Translations under genes and position numbers: made by a program
Shown: positions 53,378 through 61,221 of the stretch, piece after piece
Position numbering within the stretch: position 1 is the stretch's first letter
Layout: each line of letters opens with the position of its first letter
Assembly: GCF_008638365.1 (NCBI RefSeq)
Contig: NZ_ML703338.1
Coordinates: forward strand, 124,001-188,000
Origin: Nocardiopsis quinghaiensis
Lineage (GTDB): Bacteria > Actinomycetota > Actinomycetes > Streptosporangiales > Streptosporangiaceae
DNA: 64,000 nucleotides
Direction of reading: 5' to 3'
Notes under the pieces: generated by a model
Told to the model about the DNA's origin: nothing
The model's input: only the letters and a program-made list of their open reading frames with translations
The model's database searches: none

Positions 53378-53665
53378 ATGGTTGTACGTGCAATTTCTGG
53401 AGCTGTAATCGGGGCCTTCATCGGCTTCTTTGTCACCGTGATCGCGATCGTATCCACCATCGCGATGGCGTTCTTTACAGAATCGACCATGGGAATTCCC
53501 TACGTAATCGAGTCCTCTTTCCAGGAGTCGGGAGGGCTCCCTGAGCTGTACTTCACCCCCAACTATCCGGGGATGCTGGGCGTGGTCATCTTCTTCGGGG
53601 CATTGGCGATGGCCTACGGCATCTCCACAGGGCGCGGGCGACACAAGAGCGGCCTGGCCCGGTGA
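53378..53665 (+). CDS. Small two-helix membrane protein
   Basis: This 95-residue protein has helices at about residues 8-33 and 67-82. Between them is an extracellular loop of about 33 residues with the sequence PYVIESSFQESGGLPELYF. GTG of the next gene overlaps its stop by 4 bp. No family is recognised; it could be an accessory or immunity subunit of the exporter. Confidence 0.65.
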   Translation: MVVRAISGAVIGAFIGFFVTVIAIVSTIAMAFFTESTMGIPYVIESSFQESGGLPELYFTPNYPGMLGVVIFFGALAMAYGISTGRGRHKSGLAR

Positions 53666-55182
53666 GCACAGCCAGAGCCGCTATGGCGGTGGCGCCGATC
53701 GTGCTGAGGGCGTGGGGGCGAGAGATCGCCGCGGTCTTCGGTGCGCGCGAACGCACGGTCATGCTGGCGTGCGTCGCCCTGTTCATGGGTGCAGGGTTGT
53801 CGGGGGCCCTGCTGGCGTGGCTCTTCGGCATGCTTCCCGGTGACACCACAGCCATCCCCGGGCCCGTGAGGTACGGGTTGTTGCGCATGGTCCTGGCTAG
53901 CACCGTGCTTAGCTCAGCACTGTTGATGATCGTCTTTTGTCTACTGGCCCCCCAACGCACAACTCTGGCCGCGTTGATTGAGCTGTTGCCGGTCACACGC
54001 GCCGGGGCGGTGGCCGGGCTCAACCTACCGTTGGTGGGGCTGTCCTTCCTGCTCGCGCTCACCTTCAGTGCCCCCAGCTTTGTCATGGTGGCCCAGCTTC
54101 TGGGATCAGCTGCAATGGTCGTGTTCGGTATCGTGATGTTCGCCGTGCTGGTCGCACTGGTCAAGGTGATGACCTTCTCGCTCTTCATGATCACCTTCGA
54201 GGTAGGGCGCCGGTTCGTGCGGCTTCCCTCGCAGTACGCGCTGACCGTGGCTGCCGTCTTCAGCTGCGGTTGCGTGGTGGCCCTGAGCGCGCACGACCTG
54301 TGGCCTACCCCGGAGCTGCTGACAGGTCAGACCACCGCGTGGTGGCACGCCTGGACTCCGTCGGGATCTTTCGCTCTGACCCTGGCCACTGCGGCCAACC
54401 TGGCCAACCTTCCGATGACGCCGATAGCAGCCGTAGCCGGGTGGACCGGCGCGGTTGTTGCACTGTTCCTCCTGGCCGGGCAGTTGCTACGCACTGAACA
54501 TGTGAGCCCTTCGATCCGGTTGCTGGTAGGGATGCCGGTTCCGCGTACCCGGCTGGCTGCCCAGGCCTGGTTTGAAGCGCTGATCCTGTTGCGCACCCCG
54601 CAGTTCTCCATCATGACTGTGCTGATCGTGGCGATAACGGTCGCCGTGGCCCTGTGGGTTCCAGGCCAGGACGACTCGGCCCTGTTCGATGCGGTGCTGG
54701 GTGCCTTGGTCATGGCTCCGATGCTGGTGTGTATGCAGTCGGTGGGGCTGACCCTGCGCACTCATTGGCTGGCCCGGCACCTGCTCGCCACCTCAAACTC
54801 CTGGGCACTGCCCAAGGCGTTGGGCACCCTGGTCGCCTCGGCCCCGGTTTCGATCTTGGTGCTTCTGATCCTGGGAGTCTCCGGCCTGCTCGGCATGGAC
54901 CAGGTGCCCACGATGGGCGCGGGTGCACTCGCAGCGTGGGGAGCGGCCCTGCTGGGGGGCGCCCTGGTCCCCTACAGCGAAGCCCAGCCCCTCTCCGCTG
55001 GCCTGACGGGGTTCACGGTGATGATCTTGTTCTTAGGCGTGGCCGGAGGGCTCGAATGGTTCTTGGATGGCATATCCCTCATCAACGTGCCCCTGGCTTC
55101 CCTGCTGGCTCTGGGTGTTTTTGTGCTCGGGTACGCCTTGGTGGTGCGACGGGTGGCAGACGATGACACATCCCGTATCTAA
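53662..55182 (+). CDS. Large permease of the peptide-cassette ABC transporter
   Basis: This 506-residue protein has about twelve transmembrane helices with short loops and few charges, as in ABC-2-type export permeases. GTG start overlaps the previous gene; the end overlaps the protease gene by 20 bp. No named family is recognised. Base composition is lower in GC3 than in core genes. Confidence 0.75.
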   Translation: MSTARAAMAVAPIVLRAWGREIAAVFGARERTVMLACVALFMGAGLSGALLAWLFGMLPGDTTAIPGPVRYGLLRMVLASTVLSSALLMIVFCLLAPQRTTLAALIELLPVTRAGAVAGLNLPLVGLSFLLALTFSAPSFVMVAQLLGSAAMVVFGIVMFAVLVALVKVMTFSLFMITFEVGRRFVRLPSQYALTVAAVFSCGCVVALSAHDLWPTPELLTGQTTAWWHAWTPSGSFALTLATAANLANLPMTPIAAVAGWTGAVVALFLLAGQLLRTEHVSPSIRLLVGMPVPRTRLAAQAWFEALILLRTPQFSIMTVLIVAITVAVALWVPGQDDSALFDAVLGALVMAPMLVCMQSVGLTLRTHWLARHLLATSNSWALPKALGTLVASAPVSILVLLILGVSGLLGMDQVPTMGAGALAAWGAALLGGALVPYSEAQPLSAGLTGFTVMILFLGVAGGLEWFLDGISLINVPLASLLALGVFVLGYALVVRRVADDDTSRI

Positions 55183-55912
55183 GAACGTAGTGATGCCCAC
55201 CCAGGGAGTGCGTGTCGTTGGCCCGTTCTGGGACCACCCAGGCCTGGGATTACGTATCCCCGCCCCACCTCGCACCGTCAGCGAGGATTCTGGCGAGCAT
55301 GAGATCGCCTATGCGGTTCAAGCCGCCAGCCTGGGCATGGCGTGCATCTGGCGCTCTCCCTATCTGAGGTACTCCAGGCCCGGTGCGGTCCCGTTGAGCC
55401 CAGTCCACGCAGCTCCCTTGAAGAGAGGGGTGAGCGCGGCCCTGGCCCAGACCATGGCGGTCGCGCTGATCGCTCTTGGTGCTCCGCTGACGCTCTTGGC
55501 CTTGGCATGGTTGGGAAGTCATCTGGCCAACCAGCCTGTCCTAGCGTTCTTGAGCGCTGTTGGCTTGTATGTGCTCGCATCACTGGCCCTGCATGAATGC
55601 GGTCACGTGCTCGCCTACCGGATACTGGCTGGCAGGGCAGCGTGCGCAATCGTGGTACGTACCAGCACTCGGCTGCGGCTCGTGCGCACAGTGCTCACTC
55701 CTGCCAAAGACCTGATGGTGACGTTGGCTGGTCCCTTGCCCCCCACAGCGATCGCAGTCCTTCTCCTCCCCTGGATCCAGCATCTTCCGCTGTACACAGC
55801 GACAGCTGTGGCGGTGGCGATGGCACACCTACTCCTGTTGTTTCTGCCCTGGGGAGATGGGGCCGCCCTACGAACTGCCTTGCGCTCCGCGCTTTCCTGG
55901 TCGAGTCGGTGA
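55163..55912 (+). CDS. M50-like intramembrane metalloprotease
   Basis: This protein of about 249 residues has helices near residues 100-120 and 130-150, with the motif LHECGHVLAYRIL (HExxH zinc-binding) inside the second. A further helix follows carrying LAGPLPPTAIAVLLL, placed like the NPDG region of site-2 proteases, although the Asp ligand is not obvious. Start ATG 55163 overlaps the permease gene. In peptide systems such as yydFGHIJ an M50 protease and ABC exporter process a small peptide; the same role is inferred here. Confidence 0.7.
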   Translation: MTHPVSKNVVMPTQGVRVVGPFWDHPGLGLRIPAPPRTVSEDSGEHEIAYAVQAASLGMACIWRSPYLRYSRPGAVPLSPVHAAPLKRGVSAALAQTMAVALIALGAPLTLLALAWLGSHLANQPVLAFLSAVGLYVLASLALHECGHVLAYRILAGRAACAIVVRTSTRLRLVRTVLTPAKDLMVTLAGPLPPTAIAVLLLPWIQHLPLYTATAVAVAMAHLLLLFLPWGDGAALRTALRSALSWSSR

Positions 55913-55929
55913 CGACTGTACGTGACGGT

Positions 55930-55940
55930 CACGATCTTGT
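55930..55940 (+). repeat. 11-bp direct repeat right of the ABC cassette
   Basis: Second copy of CACGATCTTGT, 18 bp after the protease stop. See the copy at 52002. Confidence 0.35.
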
Positions 55941-56094
55941 ACCGGGTGTGATGGAGATGGCGGTGAACGTGTTGGGGCTCTTGGACGCGCTGGACTGGGT
56001 CCGCGCGGCCGCACTCTTGTTCACCTCGGTGCGCTTGCCCAAGGCCTTTGCCCATCCACTGACCGAGCCATTGTCCCGGCGTGCTTGGTTCGCT

Positions 56095-56580
56095 CCCTGA
56101 CCGGTCCCGTCCAGTTCCAGGTGGGCCTGGGCTGTGCCGGACGGGGACAGGTCGAGCACGTAGTCGCCGAAGCGGCGGATGGCGCGGTCATGTACGGGGC
56201 CAGACAGGCCGCGTCGGGCCCGTAGACGCGGTGGCCCTCGGTTCTGAGCTGGGTCAGGGCCGCGGTGACGGCCACGGCGTTGTAGAAGATCACGCAGTTG
56301 GCCAGCAACTCGTTGAACTTGACCAGCAGTTCCATGTGGTCGGGGTCGTTGTCGGCCAGGGTGCCGTTGTTGCCGGACCGCAGCCAGGAGGAGAACCCGT
56401 GGAAGGCCTCCACCCGGTTGGTCACGGCGGTGATGCCCTCGCGCAGCTCGGGCTCGTTGAGGTAGCGCAGCAGCACGGTGGTGCGCATGGCCGCCCCAGC
56501 TTGCGAAACGCCCTGCACAGCCGGTTCTTCTTGGACTCGTTGCCCAAACGGCGCAGCAGGACCGAGCGAGGCCTTCATCC
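56095..56580 (-). pseudogene. Tn3-family transposase, C-terminal frameshifted remnant
   Basis: LLRYLNEPELREGITAVTN, then VEAFHGFSSWLRSGNNGTLA, FNELLANCVIFYNA and, after a frameshift, RAIRRFGDYVLDLSPS match the end of Tn3 transposases, including the conserved Glu in NRVEAFHGF. The N-terminal two thirds are missing. Confidence 0.8.
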
Positions 56581-57059
56581 CCGATCACCGCCCCTACACG
56601 ACGAAAGCGCCCGGTGGGCTCCCAGAGCATCGGCAATGGCCCAGGCCACGCGGGCACAGTCGTCTTCCGGTCTCAGTCCTGGTCTCAGTTCACCTTCGGT
56701 CGCAGGGGTACGGGGAGGTACGCGACCGCAGGTCAGAACCGCAATGAACGTTCGTGAACCATGCTCGCCCGCTCTCCCAAAGCGGGTGTCGCAGGTTCGA
56801 ATCCTGCGGAGGCCGCAACCGCGCGGGTCGGCGCCCGGAGATCCTCGGTCTCCGGACGCCGGCCCGCGGCTCTTTCCACGGCCCCCGTCGAACCGCGGGA
56901 CACGGCCCGCGCCGCCGGTCCCCGCCCGCGCGTCCCCGTCGACCGGCCTCCCCTCCCGCGAACACCTCTCCCCGGCTCCCCACCGTGTCGCCATGACAGC
57001 GGAGAGGAATCGTCCGATCATGGAACCGGAGCACGGACCGGTCGGGGGAGGCCACTCGG
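56581..57059. other. Gap with the right attachment site, no gene
   Basis: Apart from the attR copy, only frames without coding support are seen. GGTCTCAG repeats at 56677-56700 resemble those at 49020-49042 near the left end of the island, consistent with a second remnant of integrase-flank DNA. Confidence 0.5.
56769..56807 (+). other. Right attachment site (attR), tRNA-Arg 3'-half copy
   Basis: This is the partner of attL, with 38 of 39 bp identical. It contains the anticodon arm and T arm but no 5' half, so it is not a functional tRNA. The loop reads CTCCCAA instead of CTCCTAA. The host acceptor end follows as GGAGGCCG. Confidence 0.85.
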
Positions 57060-57278
57060 ATGACGCACGCGGAGCATTCCCGGGACGAGCAGTCGGGGGA
57101 ACAGGACAGGCCGCTCAACAGGCAGCGGGGCGGGTCGCCGTCCGCGATCGCCGGTGCGCTCCACCGGAAGCCGCACCCCGGCCCCCAGCACTGGGGCGGA
57201 CCCCGGCCCCGCAAGACGGAGCCGGACCCGTTCTTCCCCAACCGCCTGGGCCCACCGCCCAAGCGCCGCGGGGCCTGA
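57060..57278 (+). CDS. Small hydrophilic hypothetical protein (72 aa)
   Basis: Strong third-position GC and a GGGGGAGG site before ATG 57060 support a gene. The product is rich in Pro, Arg, Gly and His, ends in FFPNRLGPPPKRRGA and has no cysteine and no hydrophobic segment. Similar short, disordered proteins are common in actinobacteria. It converges with the phospholipase gene, 2 bp apart. Confidence 0.55.
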   Translation: MTHAEHSRDEQSGEQDRPLNRQRGGSPSAIAGALHRKPHPGPQHWGGPRPRKTEPDPFFPNRLGPPPKRRGA

Positions 57279-57280
57279 GG

Positions 57281-58522
57281 TCACAGGAACGGGCGCCAGG
57301 GCGCCAGCACGAACTCGCCGAACTTCGCGGCGAGCGGGCGGTGCCGCCACTCCTCCCTGGTCAGCTCCCGGCTGTTGGCGAGGTCGTTGGCGAAGACCTT
57401 CTCCAGGTGCTCCGCCACGCCCTCGTCGAAGATCTCCACGTTGATCTCGTAGTTGCCCGTCAGGCTCAGCCGGTCCACGTTCGCGGTGCCGACCGTGGAC
57501 CACCGGCCGTCCACCGTCGCCGTCTTGGCGTGCACCATCGCGTTCTGGTAGAGCCACAGCCGCACTCCGCCGCGCAGCAGCACCGCGTACTGGCTGCGGG
57601 ATATCCAGTCGGCGATGACGTGGTTGGACTCCGCCGGGAGGAGGATGTCGACCTCCACCCCCCGTTCGGCGGCGTCGACCAGGACGCGCTGGAACTCCCG
57701 GTCGGGCATGAAGTAGGCCTGGGTGAACAGCACCCGCTCCTTGGCCCGGTCGACGGCCTCCAGGAACATCGCCCGGATCGGGTAGATGAGCTGTTCGGGC
57801 ACGTTGCGGTGCACACGGAAGTGCGCGTCCCAGTCCGCCTCCCCCAGTCCCTCCAGACCGGGCTGGTGGGGAAGGCGGTTCATGTTCCAGAAGTCGCTGA
57901 AGGCGTTCTCCAGCGCCCACACCGCCGAACCGGACACCCGCAGGTGGGTGTCGCGCCACTCGGTGGCGTACAGCGACCCGACGTTGTACCCGCCGACGAA
58001 GCCCACCTCGCCGTCGACGGTGAGGATCTTGCGGTGGTCCCGGCCGGACTTGCGGATGTTCAACAGCAGCACGCCCGGCCGGAACGCCGGATACCTGATC
58101 ACGTGGACGCTGGGCGGGAAGCGGAAGAAGGACCGGGGCACCACCAGGTTCGCGAAGCCGTCGTAGATGACGTACACCTCGACGCCCCGCTCGGCGGCGG
58201 CGACGAGCTCCCTCTTGAACTCGCGGCCCACCCGGTCGTCCTTGACGATGTAGGACTCGAAGAGGATCCGGCGCCGGGCACCCCGGATCGCCGCGATCAT
58301 GTCCCGGAACAGGTCCTCGCCGTAGGTGTACACGGTGGCGGTGCTCCCGTTGTCCCCGACCGGCAGTTCGACCGGGGCGGTACGGGGAAAGCGCGCACGG
58401 CGCGGCCGCACCCTCCTACGCCAGTGGTGGATCCCCATGAGGGTCGCCACCACGGCGACCTGGGTGGTCAGCAGCCCCACGAGTCCCCACTTGACCACCG
58501 ACATGATGGTGGAGCGTCGCAC
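57281..58522 (-). CDS. Phospholipase D-like / cardiolipin synthase
   Basis: This protein of about 413 residues starts at GTG 58522, after GGAGGC. One N-terminal transmembrane helix is followed by two PLD domains with HKD motifs: HRKILTVDG near residue 170 and HAKTATVDG near residue 330. This plan is that of bacterial cardiolipin synthases (ClsA/B type), which join phosphatidylglycerols. It could also be a phospholipase. Confidence 0.87.
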   Translation of the reverse strand: MRRSTIMSVVKWGLVGLLTTQVAVVATLMGIHHWRRRVRPRRARFPRTAPVELPVGDNGSTATVYTYGEDLFRDMIAAIRGARRRILFESYIVKDDRVGREFKRELVAAAERGVEVYVIYDGFANLVVPRSFFRFPPSVHVIRYPAFRPGVLLLNIRKSGRDHRKILTVDGEVGFVGGYNVGSLYATEWRDTHLRVSGSAVWALENAFSDFWNMNRLPHQPGLEGLGEADWDAHFRVHRNVPEQLIYPIRAMFLEAVDRAKERVLFTQAYFMPDREFQRVLVDAAERGVEVDILLPAESNHVIADWISRSQYAVLLRGGVRLWLYQNAMVHAKTATVDGRWSTVGTANVDRLSLTGNYEINVEIFDEGVAEHLEKVFANDLANSRELTREEWRHRPLAAKFGEFVLAPWRPFL

Positions 58523-58661
58523 AGTCGCCTCCCGAGCAGGACGTCCGCGGTGCCGAGGGCCCCGACCCTGAGGCCGCCGTTTCCAGCGCGGGGTGGACGT
58601 CAACCGTAGACGCACACCGGGGGTCGGCGCAGTCCTACCGTGTCACCTCTCATGCGTTCTC

Positions 58662-59453
58662 CTACCCCTGTCCCCGGAGGCGGAACGCCACCAGTTCCGT
58701 GGTCGGGCTCTCCCGGCGCCCCTGGACCAGGCGCCGCTCCAGCGGGTACAGGGCGGCGCCCGCCAGCCAACCGGTCGGCGCGGTCAGGGTGGCCGCGCGC
58801 AGGGCCCCGCCCCACACCTTGCGCCACGCCGCGGGGGCGTCCACCTGGGCGTTCATCAGCATGAGCATGGGCACGCGGCGGACCATGTCGAATCCGGCCT
58901 TGTCGGCGGTGGCCGCGATCCACTCCAGGGTGCGGTTGACCTGGTGCTCGCCGCGCTGCTCGGGGCGCTGGAGGCAGTTCTCGGAGATCACGAGGAGGCC
59001 GCCGGGGCGCAGTACCCGGGCGAACTCACCGAACGCGCTGGTGTAGCGCCCGTCGTCGGTGATGTGGAAGAGCACGTCCATGCAGGAGACCGCGTCGAAG
59101 GAGTCGACGTCGAAGGCGTCGAGGTCCGCGGCGTCCTGGCGGACGAACCGGTGGTCGGGGAACCTGCCGCGCAGGCGCTCCACGGCCGCGTCGGTCATGT
59201 CGCACCCGGTGATGTCGCCGACGCCCATCCGTTCCCACAGGCGCACGTAGAAGCCGGTGCCGCTGCCCACGTCGAGGATGCTGGACCCGCCCGGCTCCGT
59301 TCGGGAGACCTCGCGCAGGAACACCTCCTCGCGCACCCGGTACATCCACGTGTTGAAGGGGCGGCCCAGGGCCCGGTAGCCGACGCCGCTCTCGGTCCAG
59401 TCGCCTTCGAGGCGGCGCTCCCAGAAGTCTCGCAGTTCGCTGTGCGTAGCCAT
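58662..59453 (-). CDS. Class I SAM-dependent methyltransferase
   Basis: This 263-residue protein has the SAM motif ILDVGSGTGFYVRLWE near residue 60, the acidic motif II (GCDMTD) and SFDAVSCMDVLFHI, as in Methyltransf_11/25 families. The substrate is unknown. It stands alone, 208 bp from the phospholipase gene. Confidence 0.85.
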   Translation of the reverse strand: MATHSELRDFWERRLEGDWTESGVGYRALGRPFNTWMYRVREEVFLREVSRTEPGGSSILDVGSGTGFYVRLWERMGVGDITGCDMTDAAVERLRGRFPDHRFVRQDAADLDAFDVDSFDAVSCMDVLFHITDDGRYTSAFGEFARVLRPGGLLVISENCLQRPEQRGEHQVNRTLEWIAATADKAGFDMVRRVPMLMLMNAQVDAPAAWRKVWGGALRAATLTAPTGWLAGAALYPLERRLVQGRRESPTTELVAFRLRGQG

Positions 59454-59614
59454 GGGGACACTGTCACACCGCGCCCGCGCGAAGTCCCGCCGCAGCGCCG
59501 GAAAAGGCCCGGCACAGCCCTGCTGAACGGTTTTCGGACAGCCTGGTGGCCGAAAGAGGCGGGGCCGGATCCCGAGAGGTCATCGCCCCGCGTATCCGGC
59601 CCCCGTGAGCGGCC

Positions 59615-60205
59615 TCAGACGCCTCGGTGGGCGACCACGCGCTCGACGAACCCCAGCGCGGTCCGGTCGTGGCGGTCGACCGTGAAACCCGCGTCGACGG
59701 CGACGTGCCTGGGCAGCCGCCGGGGGTGGTCCTTGCGCGCCTCCCGCCGCCGGAGGGGCCAGCGGGTGTACTCGACGTGGTCGACCAGCAGCAGGAGCCC
59801 GCCCGGCCGCAGGACCCGGCGCATCTCGGACAGGGCACGGTACTGGTCGGGGATGGTGCACAGGGCGAGCGCGCACACCACGGTGTCGAACTCCCCGTCG
59901 CCGAAGGGCAGGTCCTGGGCGTCGCCCTCCCGGAGATCGGCCCTCACGGCCAGTCGGGCGGCCCGTGTCCTGGCCCTCTCCAGCATGCCGGGGCTCAGGT
60001 CCACCCCGGTGACCTCCACTCCCTCCGGGTAGTACGGCAGGTTGTGGCCGGTGCCCACGGCCACGTCCAGGACCCTGCCGCGGGCCCTCCCGCACAGCCG
60101 GGCGCGGGTGCCGCCGAGCGCGAGCCGCTGTATCCGCTCCCCCCGGTCGTACCCCCTCGACATCCGGTCCCACTGGCCGCGTACCCGCTCGGTCCGTTCG
60201 TCCAT
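59615..60205 (-). CDS. UbiE-like methyltransferase under a MerR promoter
   Basis: This 196-residue protein has VLDVAVGTGHNLPYYP near residue 45 and VTGVDLSPGMLERART, then DTVVCALALCTI, typical of small-molecule methyltransferases. It is divergent from the MerR gene, and the MerR-type promoter sits directly in front of it. It may act on a metalloid or other toxic compound sensed by the regulator. Confidence 0.85.
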   Translation of the reverse strand: MDERTERVRGQWDRMSRGYDRGERIQRLALGGTRARLCGRARGRVLDVAVGTGHNLPYYPEGVEVTGVDLSPGMLERARTRAARLAVRADLREGDAQDLPFGDGEFDTVVCALALCTIPDQYRALSEMRRVLRPGGLLLLVDHVEYTRWPLRRREARKDHPRRLPRHVAVDAGFTVDRHDRTALGFVERVVAHRGV

Positions 60206-60243
60206 GACGCCTCTCCCCGTTCCGTTCCTTGACCCGCAACCCC

Positions 60244-60274
60244 AGTCTGGAAGTTAATGTCCACATGAAGTCAA
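60244..60274 (-). promoter_or_regulatory. MerR-type promoter with a 19-bp spacer
   Basis: On the minus strand, TTGACT (60269-60274), a 19-bp spacer and CAGACT (60244-60249) form the stretched promoter that MerR activators twist into activity. A dyad TTNATGT-CC-ACATNAA (60254-60269) fills the spacer. The site drives the methyltransferase and overlaps the regulator's start codon. Confidence 0.6.
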
Positions 60275-60720
60275 GAGAGTCGGAACTGTCCATCGGCGAG
60301 CTGGCCGAGCCGTTCGGGTTGGCCCCCCACGTCCTGCGGCACTGGGAGACGGTCGGCGTGCTGGAGCCCTCCCGGCGCTCCGGAGGGCGGCGCCGCTACA
60401 CGCCGGAGCACCAGCTCCAGGTGGCGCTGGTGCTGCGCGCGCAGGAGGCCGGGTTCAGCCTGGCGCAGATCCGCGAGGTGGTCGGCGCGCCGGACGGCGC
60501 GTCGCGTCGCGCCCTCCTGGCCGAGCACCTGGCCAGGCTGGACGAGCGCCTGGACCGGCTGCGGTCCGCCCGCGAGATGGTGGCGCACGTCGTGGACTGC
60601 GAGGCCGGGGACTTCCTTGAGTGCCCGACCATGAGGGCGTTGCTGGAGGAGACGGCGATGTCGGAGTGCGCCGCCATGCGTGGACGCGCACACCCCCCGG
60701 CCCTCCAGGAGTCGCCTTGA
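60265..60720 (+). CDS. MerR-family regulator
   Basis: This 151-residue protein has the winged helix-turn-helix LSIGELAEPFGLAPHVLRHW at about residues 8-27, the wing with GGRRRYTPEH, and a dimerisation coiled coil (residues 75-110). The effector part has Cys at about 112, 118, and 133, in VVDCEAGDFLECPTM and MSECAAM. This could be a metal or redox site, as in SoxR- or CueR-like proteins. The start ATG lies within its own operator. Confidence 0.85.
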   Translation: MKSRESELSIGELAEPFGLAPHVLRHWETVGVLEPSRRSGGRRRYTPEHQLQVALVLRAQEAGFSLAQIREVVGAPDGASRRALLAEHLARLDERLDRLRSAREMVAHVVDCEAGDFLECPTMRALLEETAMSECAAMRGRAHPPALQESP

Positions 60721-61177
60721 CCTTCCACGCGTCCCCGTACGAGTGCGCCGGGCCGGTCACACTGCCCGAGGGCGCCCTGGTCCGGGGCGCCGACGGGTCC
60801 GTGGAGCCGTACAGCAGCCTGCCGCTGCGCACCCGCACCCGGGAGGAGGCCGCCGAATGGCAGGCCCCGGACCCGCACTTCCACTACAGCCGCCGCCCCA
60901 TCCCAGCCAGGGGCCGCCCTGCCGTACCGGTGACAGTGTGCTGTCCGTGGACGGGGACGGGAACGTGCGCCGCCGCCACTTCGCGGACACGCCGCCGGGC
61001 AACCTCCACGGCGGTTCGTTCGCCGCACGGCTCGGTCCGCGCGCGGGCCCGCTGACCAGCCGCAACCGCCACACCGGCTACGTCCGCCCGGAATCGCTGG
61101 ACCTGTACGGGGTGTTCCGGGGAGGGGTGGCGGAACGGATCCCCGCAGCGCCGGTGACCGCGCTCCCGCTCGTGTGA
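60717..61177 (+). pseudogene. Frameshifted hypothetical gene
   Basis: A frame starting TTG 60717, overlapping the merR stop, encodes FHASPYECAGPVTLPEGALV and YSSLPLRTRTREEAAEWQA, then loses coding character near 60910. The downstream part (SVLSVDGDGNVRRRHFADTP to the end PVTALPLV) is in another frame. One frameshift would join them into about 150 residues. A sequencing error could also explain it. Family unknown. Confidence 0.5.
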
Positions 61178-61221
61178 CGGCGGGCGGAAACCACTTCAGA
61201 ACGTCGCGGGCAACCGACATA

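Larger units (their letters stand above)
48931..56807. mobile_element. tRNA-Arg genomic island, about 7.9 kb
   Basis: Bounded by the attL and attR direct repeats. It contains an integrase fragment, a cation exchanger, fragments of IS5, IS110 and Tn3 transposases, a MITE and a five-gene ABC/protease cassette. Codon use in the cassette is clearly less GC-biased than in the flanks. No replication or conjugation genes remain, so the element is probably immobile now. Confidence 0.8.
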
